Shown here one piece after another: positions 41,594-50,569 of a stretch of DNA of 64,000 nucleotides. The stretch's first letter is position 1. Each line of letters opens with the position of its first letter. A model generated the notes under the pieces. It saw nothing but the letters and a program-made list of their open reading frames with translations, was not told the origin of the DNA and ran no database searches. A program made the position numbers and the translations under genes. The stretch spans positions 992,001 through 1,056,000 of the forward strand of contig JAHBYP010000002.1 of NCBI GenBank assembly GCA_019635875.1, in the 5' to 3' direction. The DNA is from Alphaproteobacteria bacterium (GTDB lineage Bacteria > Pseudomonadota > Alphaproteobacteria > Reyranellales > Reyranellaceae).

Positions 41594-42991
41594 ATGGCTT
41601 CGACCTCGCGTCCGCTGTTGATCCCTCGCCGTGCCGCCCTGCTGGGCGGCGCGTCGCTTCTGCTGTCGCCGGCGGCGCTCGCCCAGCGGCAGCAGGGCAC
41701 CCGCCAGGTGCCACGCCTGCCGGTCAGCCGCATTCCGCCGATCATCTTCGTGCACGGCAACGGCGATACCGCGGCGTTGTGGAACACCACAATCTGGCGC
41801 TTCGAGTCCAACGGCTACCCGCGCAACATGCTCGCGGCGATCGACTTCAGCTATCCGTCGGCGCGCAGCGATGACTCGAAGCCGCAGCCGTTCCGCTCCT
41901 CGACCACCGAGCAGCGTGACGAACTGGCGGCATTCGTGCGCCAGGTCATGGCCCAGACCCGCCGGCGCAAGGTGGCGCTGGTCGGATCCTCGCGCGGCTG
42001 CAACACCATCCGCAATTACGTCAAGAACGGCGGGGGCGCCGAATTCGTCTCGCATGTCGTGCTGTGCGGCGGCACCAACCATGGCGTGATCGTCTCCGAT
42101 ACGATGCTGGTCGGCAGCGAGTTCAACGGCGCCGCGCCGTTTCTCAAGCAGCTCAACGCCGGCGAGAGCGAGGTCGTGCCGGGCCCGGCCTTCATGACGC
42201 TGCGCAGCGACAAGTTCGACAAGTATGCCCAGCCCGATGGCCAATTCATCGGTCAACCGGGCAAGCCGACCGGCATCGGTTACGATGCGCCGGAACTGAA
42301 GGGTGCCAGCAACGTCGTGCTGCCCGGCCTCGACCATCGCGAAGTGGCGTTCCACAAGCTGGCCTTCGCCCGGATGTTCGAGTTCATCGTCGGCCGGGCG
42401 CCGACCAGTACCTTCATCGCCGCCGAGCGCGAGGTCGTGCTCGACGGCAAGGTCACCGGCATCGCCGACGGCGTCTACACGAACCTGCCGGTGGGCGGTG
42501 CCACGGTGGAAATCTGGGAGATCGATCCCAAGACCGGCGCGCGCCATATCCGGCTGGCGGCGCATCGCAGGATCACCGGCGCTGACGGGATGTGGGGGCC
42601 GTTCAGGACCAACCCCGAGGCGTACCTCGAGTTCATGATCACCGTATCAGGCAGCCCGATCACACACATCTACCGTTCGCCCTTCACCCGCTCCTCCGAC
42701 ATCGTGCATCTGCGGCCCGGCCGGTTCGGGCGCGACGACGAGAAGGCCGGCGCGGTGGTCTATATGAGCCGGCCGCGCGGCTATTTCGGCCACGGCCGCG
42801 ACAAGTTCACGCTCGACGGGAAGGTGCCGCCCGGCATCAACGAGGGCGTGCCAGGCACGTCGATCGGCCGGCTGACCTTCGAGGCGTCGCCGGAGCGTAC
42901 GATCAAGGCGGTGTTCAACAACGAGGAGATCGCCGCGCGCAATTGGCCGGTGAAGGAAGGCCATCTGGTGATCGCGGAGTTCCACAACTGA
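41594..42991 (+). CDS. Exported two-domain lipase, AFL-like
   Basis: A 465-residue exported protein. Arg-Arg at 12-13 in Pro-Arg-Arg-Ala-Ala-Leu-Leu-Gly-Gly suggests Tat export. Residues about 45-270 are an alpha/beta hydrolase: Phe-Val-His-Gly-Asn-Gly-Asp oxyanion loop, Gly-Ser-Ser133-Arg-Gly elbow, and His248 in Gly-Leu-Asp-His-Arg before Met-Phe-Glu-Phe-Ile. The acid residue is not obvious. From about 275 a beta-rich domain follows (Ser-Pro-Ile-Thr-His-Ile-Tyr-Arg-Ser-Pro-Phe-Thr-Arg), resembling the C-terminal barrel of the Archaeoglobus lipase AFL. So a lipase or long-chain esterase is likely. Start ATG 41594. Confidence 0.75.
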   Translation: MASTSRPLLIPRRAALLGGASLLLSPAALAQRQQGTRQVPRLPVSRIPPIIFVHGNGDTAALWNTTIWRFESNGYPRNMLAAIDFSYPSARSDDSKPQPFRSSTTEQRDELAAFVRQVMAQTRRRKVALVGSSRGCNTIRNYVKNGGGAEFVSHVVLCGGTNHGVIVSDTMLVGSEFNGAAPFLKQLNAGESEVVPGPAFMTLRSDKFDKYAQPDGQFIGQPGKPTGIGYDAPELKGASNVVLPGLDHREVAFHKLAFARMFEFIVGRAPTSTFIAAEREVVLDGKVTGIADGVYTNLPVGGATVEIWEIDPKTGARHIRLAAHRRITGADGMWGPFRTNPEAYLEFMITVSGSPITHIYRSPFTRSSDIVHLRPGRFGRDDEKAGAVVYMSRPRGYFGHGRDKFTLDGKVPPGINEGVPGTSIGRLTFEASPERTIKAVFNNEEIAARNWPVKEGHLVIAEFHN

Positions 42992-43010
42992 TCAGGCCCG
43001 GGAGGCGGAC

Positions 43011-43892
43011 ATGGACCAGCATGATGGTCATGGCGTTGCCAGCTCGATCCGCGTGGTGCCGACAGGCGCGGCGCTCGGCGCCGACATCGAAGGCATCGAC
43101 ATCGCAAGGCCGCTCGACGCGGCGACACTCGCGACCATCCGCCAGGCCTGGTCAGATCACCTGGTATTGCGCTTCCGCGGCCAGACGCTCGACGACGAGC
43201 AGCTGAAATCGTTCAGCGCCCAGTTCGGCACGCTCGATCACGCGCCGTTGCCCGCCGCCAAGGACGGGCATCGCGTGGAGCCGAGCTACATCTCGGTGAT
43301 CTCCAACATCGTGCAGGACGGCAGGCCGATCGGCGGCCTGGGCGCTTATGAATCGCTGTGGCACACCGACATGTCCTATGTCGATCGCCCGCCGATGGCG
43401 AGCGCGCTCTACGCCATCGAGGTGCCGCCCTCCGGCGGCGACACCGGCTTTTCCAACCAGTATCTCGCCTACGAATCGCTGCCCGAGGACATCAGGCGGC
43501 GGCTCGACGGGCTGAAGCTGCGCCACGATTCCAGCCTCAACAGCGTCGGCGAGCTGCGCCGCGGCTTCACCGAGGTCACCGATCCGCGCCAGACGCCGGG
43601 CGCGCTGCATCCGCTGGTGCGCACCCACCCCGTCACCGGGCGCAGGGCGCTCTATCTCGGCCGCCGTCGCAATGCCTATATCGACGGCCTCGATCTGGCG
43701 GACAGCGAGTCGCTGCTCGACACGCTTTGGGAAGCCGCGTCCGATGCGCGCTTCACCTGGTACCAGCAATGGCGCGTCGGCGATCTGGTGATGTGGGACA
43801 ATCGTTGCACCCTGCACCGGCGCGACGCGTTCGATCCCACGACGCGACGCCTCATGCACCGCACGCAGTTCGCGGGCGAAGCGGTGAGGTGA
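43011..43892 (+). CDS. TauD/TfdA-family dioxygenase, second copy
   Basis: A 293-residue Fe(II)/2-oxoglutarate dioxygenase, not a close copy of the one at 19995. The triad is His118-x-Asp120 (Trp-His-Thr-Asp-Met-Ser) and the His in Thr-Leu-His-Arg-Arg-Asp-Ala-Phe-Asp; the 2-oxoglutarate Arg is in the C-terminal Arg-Leu-Met-His-Arg-Thr. GGGAGG lies seven bases before ATG 43011. It follows the lipase by 19 bases and may be co-transcribed. Substrate unknown. Confidence 0.9.
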   Translation: MDQHDGHGVASSIRVVPTGAALGADIEGIDIARPLDAATLATIRQAWSDHLVLRFRGQTLDDEQLKSFSAQFGTLDHAPLPAAKDGHRVEPSYISVISNIVQDGRPIGGLGAYESLWHTDMSYVDRPPMASALYAIEVPPSGGDTGFSNQYLAYESLPEDIRRRLDGLKLRHDSSLNSVGELRRGFTEVTDPRQTPGALHPLVRTHPVTGRRALYLGRRRNAYIDGLDLADSESLLDTLWEAASDARFTWYQQWRVGDLVMWDNRCTLHRRDAFDPTTRRLMHRTQFAGEAVR

Positions 43893-43894
43893 GG

Positions 43895-43921
43895 CTTCCT
43901 GGGACCCCCGGCGTCCCGAAG
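43895..43921. terminator. Hairpin between convergent TauD and MscS genes
   Basis: CTTC-GGGAC pairs with GTCCC-GAAG around a seven-base loop (a two-base bulge on the left arm). No T-run follows. A two-way terminator is plausible by position. Confidence 0.4.
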
Positions 43922-43923
43922 AA

Positions 43924-46032
43924 CTAGCCCGCCGCCGGCTCTGGCTTCGCCATGACCTGGCGTGCGGCGACCACGGCGGCCGGATCCGTGCCGGCGCCTT
44001 CGGCGAGCAGCGCCATCGGCCGGGCGAACTTGATGCCGGCTTCGTCGAACGCCTTCTTGATCATGGCGTAGCCCCGGCGGCGGATGGCGAACTGCTCGCC
44101 CGGCTTGGTCATCAACTTCAGCCGGATCTCGATCGCCGAATCGCTGAACTTCTCGACGCCCTGCATCTTGAGCGGCTGCAGGATATGGGGCTTGAAGTCG
44201 GGGATCTCGGCCAGCTCCTTGCCGACGCGCTTGATGATCTTCTTTGCTTCGTCGATATTGCTGTCGTAGGTGATGCCGATCGTCAGTTTGTCGATCACCC
44301 AGTCGCGACTGCTGTTCTGCACCGCGCCGAGCACGCCGAACGGCACGGTGTAGAGCGAGCCCCTGTGGTGGCGCAGCTTGATCGAGCGCAGGCTGAAGGA
44401 TTCGACCCTCCCCTTGTAGGCGCCGGCCTGGATGTACTCGCCGATGCGGAATGCGTCGTCGAGCAGGAAGAACATGCCGCTTATGATGTCGCGCACCAGG
44501 GTCTGCGCGCCGAAGCCCAGCGCCACGCCGACGACACCGGCACCGGCGATCAGCGGCCCGATCTCCACGCCCAGCGCCGACAGCGCCATCATGATCGCCA
44601 CGGCGACGACCACGATGGCGAGGATGTTGCGGAAGATCGGCAGCAGCGTGTTCAACCGCGCGCGGCGGCGCGCCTCCTCCTCGTCGACTGGTCCGTCGCC
44701 TCGCGCCTCGGCCAGCCTGCGGTCGATCACGGCGCGCAGGATCTGCCAGACGAGATCGGCAACCAGGCCGATCACCACGGCGCTGGCGACGCCGCGCGTC
44801 AGGCGCGTCCACACCGAATCGCCCGATGTGAGCTCACCGATCTCGACGCCCCAGGCGCGTGCCAGCAGGAACACGGCACCGACCACGATCAGCGCCCGCA
44901 GGCCGCGCTCCAGGACCACCGTACCGACACCCGGGACCTCGCCGGCCATGGTCTCGGTGCCAGGCGGGCGCAGCAGGTGGCTCACGGAACGGCCGGTCAC
45001 GCGGATCAGCAGCGGCGCGCCGACCAGGACCAGCAGGCTCCAGAACATCGGCATGACGTCGCCGACGCGCAGCAGCCACATCGCGACAACGAAGGCGGAG
45101 AGGCCCCAGTTGGCCGCCAGCCGACGAACGTGCTGGCCGTGATCGGCGACGCGACGCCGCCAGATCGCCTCCAGCGCGATCCCCACCAGGCCCAGCGCCG
45201 TGGTCGCGCCGATCAGGCGCCGCGCCTCGGACGAAAGGCCCAGCGTCTTGAGCAGGGTCAGGCTCACGGCGGTGAAGGCGAACCAGGCGACGAAGATCAC
45301 CAGCCGGCGATGCCAGAAGCGTGCGCCGTCCTCGTCCATCGGCACGATGCGAAACCGCGGAAAGCCCGGCGACAGCAGGAAGTTGCCGGCGACGAAGGCC
45401 AGGCGGGCGACCAGAAAGGCCATGAGATAGGCCAGCACGATCTCGCGCAGGAGCGGCGGCCAGTTGAAGGCGAGGAAGGCACCGACGCTGCCGGCCGCGA
45501 AGGCGGCAAGCCAGACAAGGCCGAAGGCTAGCCGGGCCAGCACCACCAGCAGGCGCTCGCGCACCGTGTGCAGCGGCAGATGGGCGATCCACTGCCGGAT
45601 GCGCTCGGTACGCCGCCAAAACAGGTAGGCCACGCCGTAGCCGAGCGCGGCGAAGGCGGCGATCAGCAGCACCAGTTCGACCTCGCCGCGCTCCTCGAAC
45701 TCCAGCCGCAGAATCTCGAAGGCGCGGCCGAGCTCGTCGGGCAGGCGCGGCGCGGCGGCGCTCATCGCCTGCACCTGGTTGCGCACCCGCGTCATCTGTC
45801 CGGTGATGACGCTTGACAGGCTGGCGTCGGACACCGCCGGCTCGGGCTTGGGCTTTTCGGCGGCGCGCTTCTCCAGCCAGGTGCGGATCTCGGGATCGGC
45901 CAGCAGATCGAGCAGCAGGCGGACCTTCGGCGAGGAAGCGTCGGGCGCCTTGCCGCTCTGCGCGGCCACCGGCGTGCCGAATGCCATCAGCAACGCGAGC
46001 ACGGCAACAGCGCGCGCCAGAATCGGCACCAT
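43924..46032 (-). CDS. Mechanosensitive channel, large MscS type
   Basis: A 702-residue membrane protein. A signal peptide (Ala-Phe-Gly-Thr-Pro-Val-Ala-Ala) and a periplasmic stretch of about 100 residues precede roughly ten membrane helices. The last holds the MscS pore pattern Gly-Ala-Gly-Val-Val-Gly-Val-Ala-Leu-Gly-Phe-Gly-Ala-Gln, followed by Asp-Ile-Ile-Ser-Gly and the cytoplasmic beta/alpha domain (Gly-Ile-Thr-Tyr-Asp-Ser-Asn; Phe-Ala-Ile-Arg-Arg-Arg). It resembles YnaI/MscM-like extended channels that release solutes on hypo-osmotic shock. It converges on the TauD gene. ATG 46032 has GGGGGA upstream. Confidence 0.92.
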   Translation of the reverse strand: MVPILARAVAVLALLMAFGTPVAAQSGKAPDASSPKVRLLLDLLADPEIRTWLEKRAAEKPKPEPAVSDASLSSVITGQMTRVRNQVQAMSAAAPRLPDELGRAFEILRLEFEERGEVELVLLIAAFAALGYGVAYLFWRRTERIRQWIAHLPLHTVRERLLVVLARLAFGLVWLAAFAAGSVGAFLAFNWPPLLREIVLAYLMAFLVARLAFVAGNFLLSPGFPRFRIVPMDEDGARFWHRRLVIFVAWFAFTAVSLTLLKTLGLSSEARRLIGATTALGLVGIALEAIWRRRVADHGQHVRRLAANWGLSAFVVAMWLLRVGDVMPMFWSLLVLVGAPLLIRVTGRSVSHLLRPPGTETMAGEVPGVGTVVLERGLRALIVVGAVFLLARAWGVEIGELTSGDSVWTRLTRGVASAVVIGLVADLVWQILRAVIDRRLAEARGDGPVDEEEARRRARLNTLLPIFRNILAIVVVAVAIMMALSALGVEIGPLIAGAGVVGVALGFGAQTLVRDIISGMFFLLDDAFRIGEYIQAGAYKGRVESFSLRSIKLRHHRGSLYTVPFGVLGAVQNSSRDWVIDKLTIGITYDSNIDEAKKIIKRVGKELAEIPDFKPHILQPLKMQGVEKFSDSAIEIRLKLMTKPGEQFAIRRRGYAMIKKAFDEAGIKFARPMALLAEGAGTDPAAVVAARQVMAKPEPAAG

Positions 46033-46102
46033 GAGTCCCCCTGTACTTGGTCCGCAACGGACGGCCGATTCTTCTCCCTGCCGCCGACCGACTCAAGGAC
46101 GC

Positions 46103-49100
46103 TCAGGCGGCCGGCGCGCTTTCGATCTCCGCTGCGACCAGCCGGGTCTCGGCCGCCAGCGGCCCGAGCGCGTCCCGGCAGCTGGCCCGGTCGGCCGCCT
46201 TGCCGGCGCTCTCCAGCCGCAAGGCCACATCGGCGATGCGCCGCGCCCCGACCGCCAGGGCGGCGCCCTTCAGCTTGTGGGCGGCGGCCGCGATGCTCGC
46301 GAGATCGCCGCATGCCATCGCCCGTTCGATCTCCTCGTGCACCTCGCGGGCAGTCGTCAGGAAGCTGTCGAACAGGGCGCGGATCGCCACGTGGTCGTCG
46401 CCCATCCAGGCCGACAAGATCGAACGATCGAGGATAGGGGAACCGGCTTCCGTCGTTGCCGTCGCGACAGGCAGGCTGCGTGGCGTCTTGTTCGCCGGCA
46501 GCCAGCGCTGCAGTGTGACGCGCAGGCTATCGAGCGCCACGGGCTTGGCGAGATAGGCGTCCATGCCGGCGGCGCGACAGCGCTCGTCCTCGCCGCGCAT
46601 CGCATTGGCCGTGACGGCGACGATCGGCGTGCGCTGCCGGCTTCCCTCGGCCTCCGCAATGCGCATGCGGGCGGTCATCTCGAAGCCGTCCATGTCGGGC
46701 ATGTGGACGTCGGCGAAGACGATGGCGTAGTCGCCCCGCCGCCAGGCGGCGAGGCCTTCGCGTCCATCGACCGCCGTGTCGGCCTCGACGCCCAGCGCGC
46801 GCAACTGGCCCTGCAGGACGTCGCGATTGACCGGGTGGTCGTCGACCACCAGCACCCGCGCGCTGGCGAGGCCGGTGGGCGAGGGTGCCGGCCCGGCCGA
46901 TGCGTCGCCCGCCGACGGTGCAGAGTGCAGCGAGTCGGCGGGCGCGGCTCTCAGCTCCAGGGTGACGGTGAAAGTCGAGCCCATGCCGGGCCGGCTGTCG
47001 GCCGCGACGTCGCCGCCCATCGCCTGCGCCAGACGGCGCACGATCGACAGGCCCAGGCCGGTGCCACCATAGCGTCGTGTCGTCGAGCTGTCGGCCTGGG
47101 CGAACGGCTGGAACAGACGCGCCATCTGCGCCGGGCTCATGCCGACGCCGGTATCCTCGATGCTCAGCGACACGCGCGTGCGGCCGTCGCCCAGCGGCTC
47201 GGTGCGTGCCTTGACCATGGCGCCGCCGCGCTCGGTGAACTTCAGCGCATTGCCCAGCAGGTTGAACAGGATCTGCCGCACGCGCGTCGGATCGCCGAGC
47301 AGAGAGTCGGCTGAGCCCGGCGCCACCGCGGCGACCAGCGACAGACCCTTGCGCGAGGCCTGCGGGCGGAAGGTCGCCACGGTGCCGTCGACGATGCCCG
47401 ACAGCGAGAACGGCACTTCCTCGAGGTCGAGCGCGCCGGCCTCGATCTTCGAGAAGTCGAGCAGCTCGTCGATGATGCGCAGCAGCGCCGTGGCCGACTC
47501 GCGCATGGTCGCGACGGTGCCGCGCTGCGCCTCGCCCAGGCCCTGCGCCTCCAGCACGTCCATCATGCCCAGCACGCCGTTCATCGGCGTGCGGATCTCG
47601 TGGCTCATGGTGGCGAGGAAGGTCGACTTGGCCTGGTTGGCCGCCTCCGCCTCGGCGCGCGACTTCTCCGCCGAGCCCAGCGCCTTCTCCAGCTCGCGTT
47701 GCCGGCGCCGTTCCTGGGAGACGTCGGTGACCAGCACGACCTTGCGGTCGTCGTCGGCGCCGCGCATCAGCACGCGCGCCCAGCGCTGCGGGGCATAGGA
47801 AATCAGCGCCGGCTCGCCGCGACGAAGCGTGGCGACCTGCTCGGCGACCCAGGTGTCGGCGCGGCCGGGTGGCGCGGCGCCGGCCTTGGCGGCGTGCGCC
47901 GCGCCATCGACCAACGAGGTGCCCGGCGTGATGATCCCGGGCTGATGACCCATGAAGCCGCGATAGGCCTCGTTGCACTGCAGCAGCCGCTCGTCGGCAT
48001 CGAGGAAGGCGATGCCGTCGACCATAGCCTCCATCGCCAGCAACAGGCGCTGGCGCGCCTCGTTGGCCTCGTCGCGCGCCGCCTCGGCGCTCTCGCGTGC
48101 CTCTTCCAGCTCGGTGACGTCGCGATGCATGACGAGGCGACGACCGTCGCGCAGCACCTTGAGCGAGAACTGCAGGCGCTTGTCGCCGCGACGCACCAGG
48201 ATCCAGCCGTCGCTGCCGGTCTCGAACATCCTGCGCCTGACGGCGACGATCTCGGCCTTCTGCTTGTCGTCCAGCGGCCCGAAATCGCCGCGCGCGATCT
48301 GGAAGTCGAGGATCGCCCAGGCGTCGGGCAACTTCTGCAGCATCTCGCGGCTGATGCCGTGCAGCTTGACCAGCGGTTCGTTGACGAAAGCCCAGCGTCC
48401 GTCCGCCTCGTAGAGCAGGGTGGCGTCGGGCATCTCGTCGAGAACGGTCTGCATCGCCTGGCCCGCGGTCTCGGCCGCCTCGCGCGCATTCTGCAGCTCG
48501 GTGACGTCGCGCTGCATGCTGACGCGCCGTCCGTCGGGCAGAACCTTCACCGCGATCTGGATCGAGCGACCTTCCCGCTGAATCAGCTGCCAGTCGGTGC
48601 CGTCGCGGAAGCCGGTCAACCGCCGCTCGATTTCCGCCTCGCGCTCCGTGGCATCGATCGGTCCCCAATCGCCGCGCTCGGCCTGAAACTCGAAGACTTC
48701 GCGCAGGGAAGGCTTGGCATCGAACGTGCTGCGATCGACGTTGTGGAACCGCAGGATCGCGTCGTTGACCAGCACGAAGCGGTCATTGGCATCGACCAGC
48801 GCCACGCCGTCGCTCATCGCATCGACGATCGTCTCGAGCGTCTGCCGGCTGGCCTGGGCCTCGTCGAGGGCGCGGCGCGTCTCGGCCAGCGCGGCCTCGT
48901 GACGTTCTGTAAGCTCGGCGTTGTGCAGCTCGGTGGCGAACTGCAGCCGCGCTCGGCGCTGCTCGCCGCGTGCCATTGCGGCGAGCAGACCCCAGTAGAG
49001 AATGGTCGCCGCCGCCGCGAGCACGATCAGGCCGCGCTCGCCGATCGAGATCAAGCCGGCCGAGAGGCAGACCAGGGTGGCGCCGGCATAGGCGTTGAAC

Positions 49101-49519
49101 ACGGCGCCGTCGAGTGGCCGCGATGGTGCGGCAATCGCCGTGATACAGATGATAAGGCAGATCGCCAGCCGCTCTTCCGGAAAGGGCAGGGTGACCAGCA
49201 AGCCGCCGCCCAGACCATAGGCGATGCCGTTGAACAGCGCGACGACGACCAGCAGCAGGCGCCAACGTTGGATCGACAGGCGCGCGGGATCGCGACGCCA
49301 CGCCTGGCCGAGCACGAAGAAGGCGAGATTGCACGCGGCGTGGAGAACGGCCGGCGCCGCGACCATCCAGAGCGGCGCCGATCCCCAGTAGACCGCGTAG
49401 AGCAGGGGCCACAACGTCAGCGACCAGACGCGGACCGTCAACGGCACCTCGATCAGCCGGCGCACCATCTCGCGGCGCAGCTGCCCCGGGTCCGCCCGCT
49501 CGAGAGTGGTCGTACTCAT
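46103..49519 (-). CDS. Hybrid sensor histidine kinase with PAS domains, receiver and Hpt
   Basis: A 1138-residue inner-membrane phosphorelay protein: about six membrane segments in residues 27-185, three PAS-like regions of which two are near-duplicates (each ending Asp-Val-Thr-Glu-Leu), HisKA with phospho-acceptor His near 639 (Met-Ser-His-Glu-Ile-Arg-Thr-Pro), HATPase, receiver with Asp near 935 (Phe-Ala-Asp-Val-His-Met-Pro-Asp-Met-Asp-Gly) and a C-terminal Hpt with His near 1080 (His-Lys-Leu-Lys-Gly). No output domain, so an external regulator is needed. ATG 49519 has GGGGAGA eight bases upstream; the frame extends far upstream without sense. Divergent from the Asn-Gly repeat gene. Confidence 0.92.
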   Translation of the reverse strand: MSTTTLERADPGQLRREMVRRLIEVPLTVRVWSLTLWPLLYAVYWGSAPLWMVAAPAVLHAACNLAFFVLGQAWRRDPARLSIQRWRLLLVVVALFNGIAYGLGGGLLVTLPFPEERLAICLIICITAIAAPSRPLDGAVFNAYAGATLVCLSAGLISIGERGLIVLAAAATILYWGLLAAMARGEQRRARLQFATELHNAELTERHEAALAETRRALDEAQASRQTLETIVDAMSDGVALVDANDRFVLVNDAILRFHNVDRSTFDAKPSLREVFEFQAERGDWGPIDATEREAEIERRLTGFRDGTDWQLIQREGRSIQIAVKVLPDGRRVSMQRDVTELQNAREAAETAGQAMQTVLDEMPDATLLYEADGRWAFVNEPLVKLHGISREMLQKLPDAWAILDFQIARGDFGPLDDKQKAEIVAVRRRMFETGSDGWILVRRGDKRLQFSLKVLRDGRRLVMHRDVTELEEARESAEAARDEANEARQRLLLAMEAMVDGIAFLDADERLLQCNEAYRGFMGHQPGIITPGTSLVDGAAHAAKAGAAPPGRADTWVAEQVATLRRGEPALISYAPQRWARVLMRGADDDRKVVLVTDVSQERRRQRELEKALGSAEKSRAEAEAANQAKSTFLATMSHEIRTPMNGVLGMMDVLEAQGLGEAQRGTVATMRESATALLRIIDELLDFSKIEAGALDLEEVPFSLSGIVDGTVATFRPQASRKGLSLVAAVAPGSADSLLGDPTRVRQILFNLLGNALKFTERGGAMVKARTEPLGDGRTRVSLSIEDTGVGMSPAQMARLFQPFAQADSSTTRRYGGTGLGLSIVRRLAQAMGGDVAADSRPGMGSTFTVTLELRAAPADSLHSAPSAGDASAGPAPSPTGLASARVLVVDDHPVNRDVLQGQLRALGVEADTAVDGREGLAAWRRGDYAIVFADVHMPDMDGFEMTARMRIAEAEGSRQRTPIVAVTANAMRGEDERCRAAGMDAYLAKPVALDSLRVTLQRWLPANKTPRSLPVATATTEAGSPILDRSILSAWMGDDHVAIRALFDSFLTTAREVHEEIERAMACGDLASIAAAAHKLKGAALAVGARRIADVALRLESAGKAADRASCRDALGPLAAETRLVAAEIESAPAA

Positions 49520-49541
49520 GGACGCATTCTCCCCGGGACGC

Positions 49542-49638
49542 GTATCGCGACCGTATCGTGGCGAGGCATCTCTGTATCGTCTGTATCGCGGCGATACGCA
49601 CGAAACCGCAAACCCTGTCCGTGACATGCCGACGATAC
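49542..49638. promoter_or_regulatory. Cluster of six GTATCG/CGATAC sites in the divergent promoter region
   Basis: GTATCG lies at 49542-49547, 49553-49558, 49574-49579 and 49583-49588; CGATAC lies at 49592-49597 and 49633-49638. The fourth and fifth form the palindrome GTATCG-CGG-CGATAC. The first two are 11 bases apart, one helix turn, as in OmpR-type direct-repeat sites. The same palindrome occurs at 62993-63007. Confidence 0.6.
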
Positions 49639-49720
49639 GGCAGGCCGGCAGCTTGGTGCCATCGCGGGCGGCGCTCTGCCGGCACCGCGGGGACGAAGCC
49701 CCGGACCAAGGAGAACCATC

Positions 49721-50086
49721 ATGTTCAAGGCGATCACTCTGTCCGCCGCGCTGCTGGCATCCGTCGCCATCGCCCCGGCCCGTTCCTCGACCGTCGAGAA
49801 CGGCATGAAGGCCAACGGCTTTCGCTTCAACGGCATCGAGCTGAACGGCTTCCAGTGGAACGGCTTCCGGTGGAACGGCCACCAGTGGAACGGTCACCAG
49901 TGGAACGGCTTCCAGTGGAATGGCCTCCGGTGGAACGGCTACCGGTGGAACGGGCTGCAGCTGAATGGCATGCGGCTCAACGGTCCAGTCTTGCAGACTG
50001 TCCAGCTCAACAACGTACAACTGGGCGAGATCGACCTCGCCGTGCCCGCGCCCCTGCGGTTGGTGGCGATCGAGCTGCCGGAGTGA
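49721..50086 (+). CDS. Exported protein with exact five-residue Asn-Gly repeat (x-x-Trp/Leu/Phe-Asn-Gly)
   Basis: A 121-residue secreted protein. A signal peptide (Met-Phe-Lys-Ala-Ile-Thr, hydrophobic core to about residue 20) precedes a repeat in which Asn-Gly occurs 13 times at exactly five-residue spacing, from Asn27 to Gly88. The residue before Asn is Trp in seven units, otherwise mostly Leu or Phe. A non-repeat tail of about 33 residues ends Ala-Ile-Glu-Leu-Pro-Glu. It is related in spacing to pentapeptide-repeat beta helices but with a Trp-Asn-Gly core that I do not know from a characterised protein. AAGGAG precedes ATG 49721 and a five-base-pair stem-loop (49688-49703) precedes that. 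Divergent from the hybrid kinase. Confidence 0.85.
   Translation: MFKAITLSAALLASVAIAPARSSTVENGMKANGFRFNGIELNGFQWNGFRWNGHQWNGHQWNGFQWNGLRWNGYRWNGLQLNGMRLNGPVLQTVQLNNVQLGEIDLAVPAPLRLVAIELPE
49799..49984 (+). repeat. 15-base coding repeat array
   Basis: The array encodes the Asn-Gly pentapeptide units. The central units share CAGTGGAACGGC with small changes, so copy number could vary by slippage. Unit length 15 bases keeps the frame. Confidence 0.85.
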
Positions 50087-50148
50087 CACATGTGGGCGGC
50101 CCGCGATGCGGCGCGCCGCCTCTGCGGGCCGCGTACGGGGAGAGCGCC

Positions 50149-50406
50149 ATGACATCGACCGCCCCGCCCCGCCCCGTATGGCGGGGCTATGCCGGTATCG
50201 CCGCCGCCGTGGCGGTCGCGGCCTACGCCGCGCATGTCGGCAGCGCTGCGCTCAAGCGCCTCGTCGACGGAGCGGCGTTGGACTGGAGGGTGTTCGCCCA
50301 ATCCTCGATCGACACCGCCTATCTGATGGTGCTGCCGATCCTGGCGGCGATCCTCGTCGTCGAGGTCTGCGTCCTCGGCTGGCGTGCCAGCCCTAGCGCG
50401 GGCTGA
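50149..50406 (+). CDS. Small membrane protein next to the Asn-Gly repeat gene
   Basis: An 85-residue protein of no family I know. A short Pro/Arg start is followed by a hydrophobic segment (about 15-30), a basic/acidic turn and a second segment (about 55-76) rich in Leu, Ile and Val, ending Trp-Arg-Ala-Ser-Pro-Ser-Ala-Gly. GGGGAGAG lies before ATG 50149, and the frame before it is not protein-like. It sits 62 bases after the repeat protein on the same strand, so the two may be co-expressed; it might anchor or export the repeat protein, but nothing proves it. Confidence 0.7.
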   Translation: MTSTAPPRPVWRGYAGIAAAVAVAAYAAHVGSAALKRLVDGAALDWRVFAQSSIDTAYLMVLPILAAILVVEVCVLGWRASPSAG

Positions 50407-50569
50407 TCGCCGAGTGCTCGAGGTCGCATCGCCCGGATGTCTTCGATCTCGCGGCCGTCCGCTGCTTGATACCTGGATCGTCTTCGTGGTGGGGTTTACC
50501 GGCCTGCGGCAGGCGTGGGCCGTCGATTCCTGACTTGCGTCGCGTCGTGCTAGACTGGCATCGACGGAC

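Noticed and set aside
49799-49984. 15-base array read as a CRISPR-like or simple satellite repeat
   Set aside because: Units are contiguous, without spacers, in frame, and inside a gene with a Shine-Dalgarno and signal peptide.
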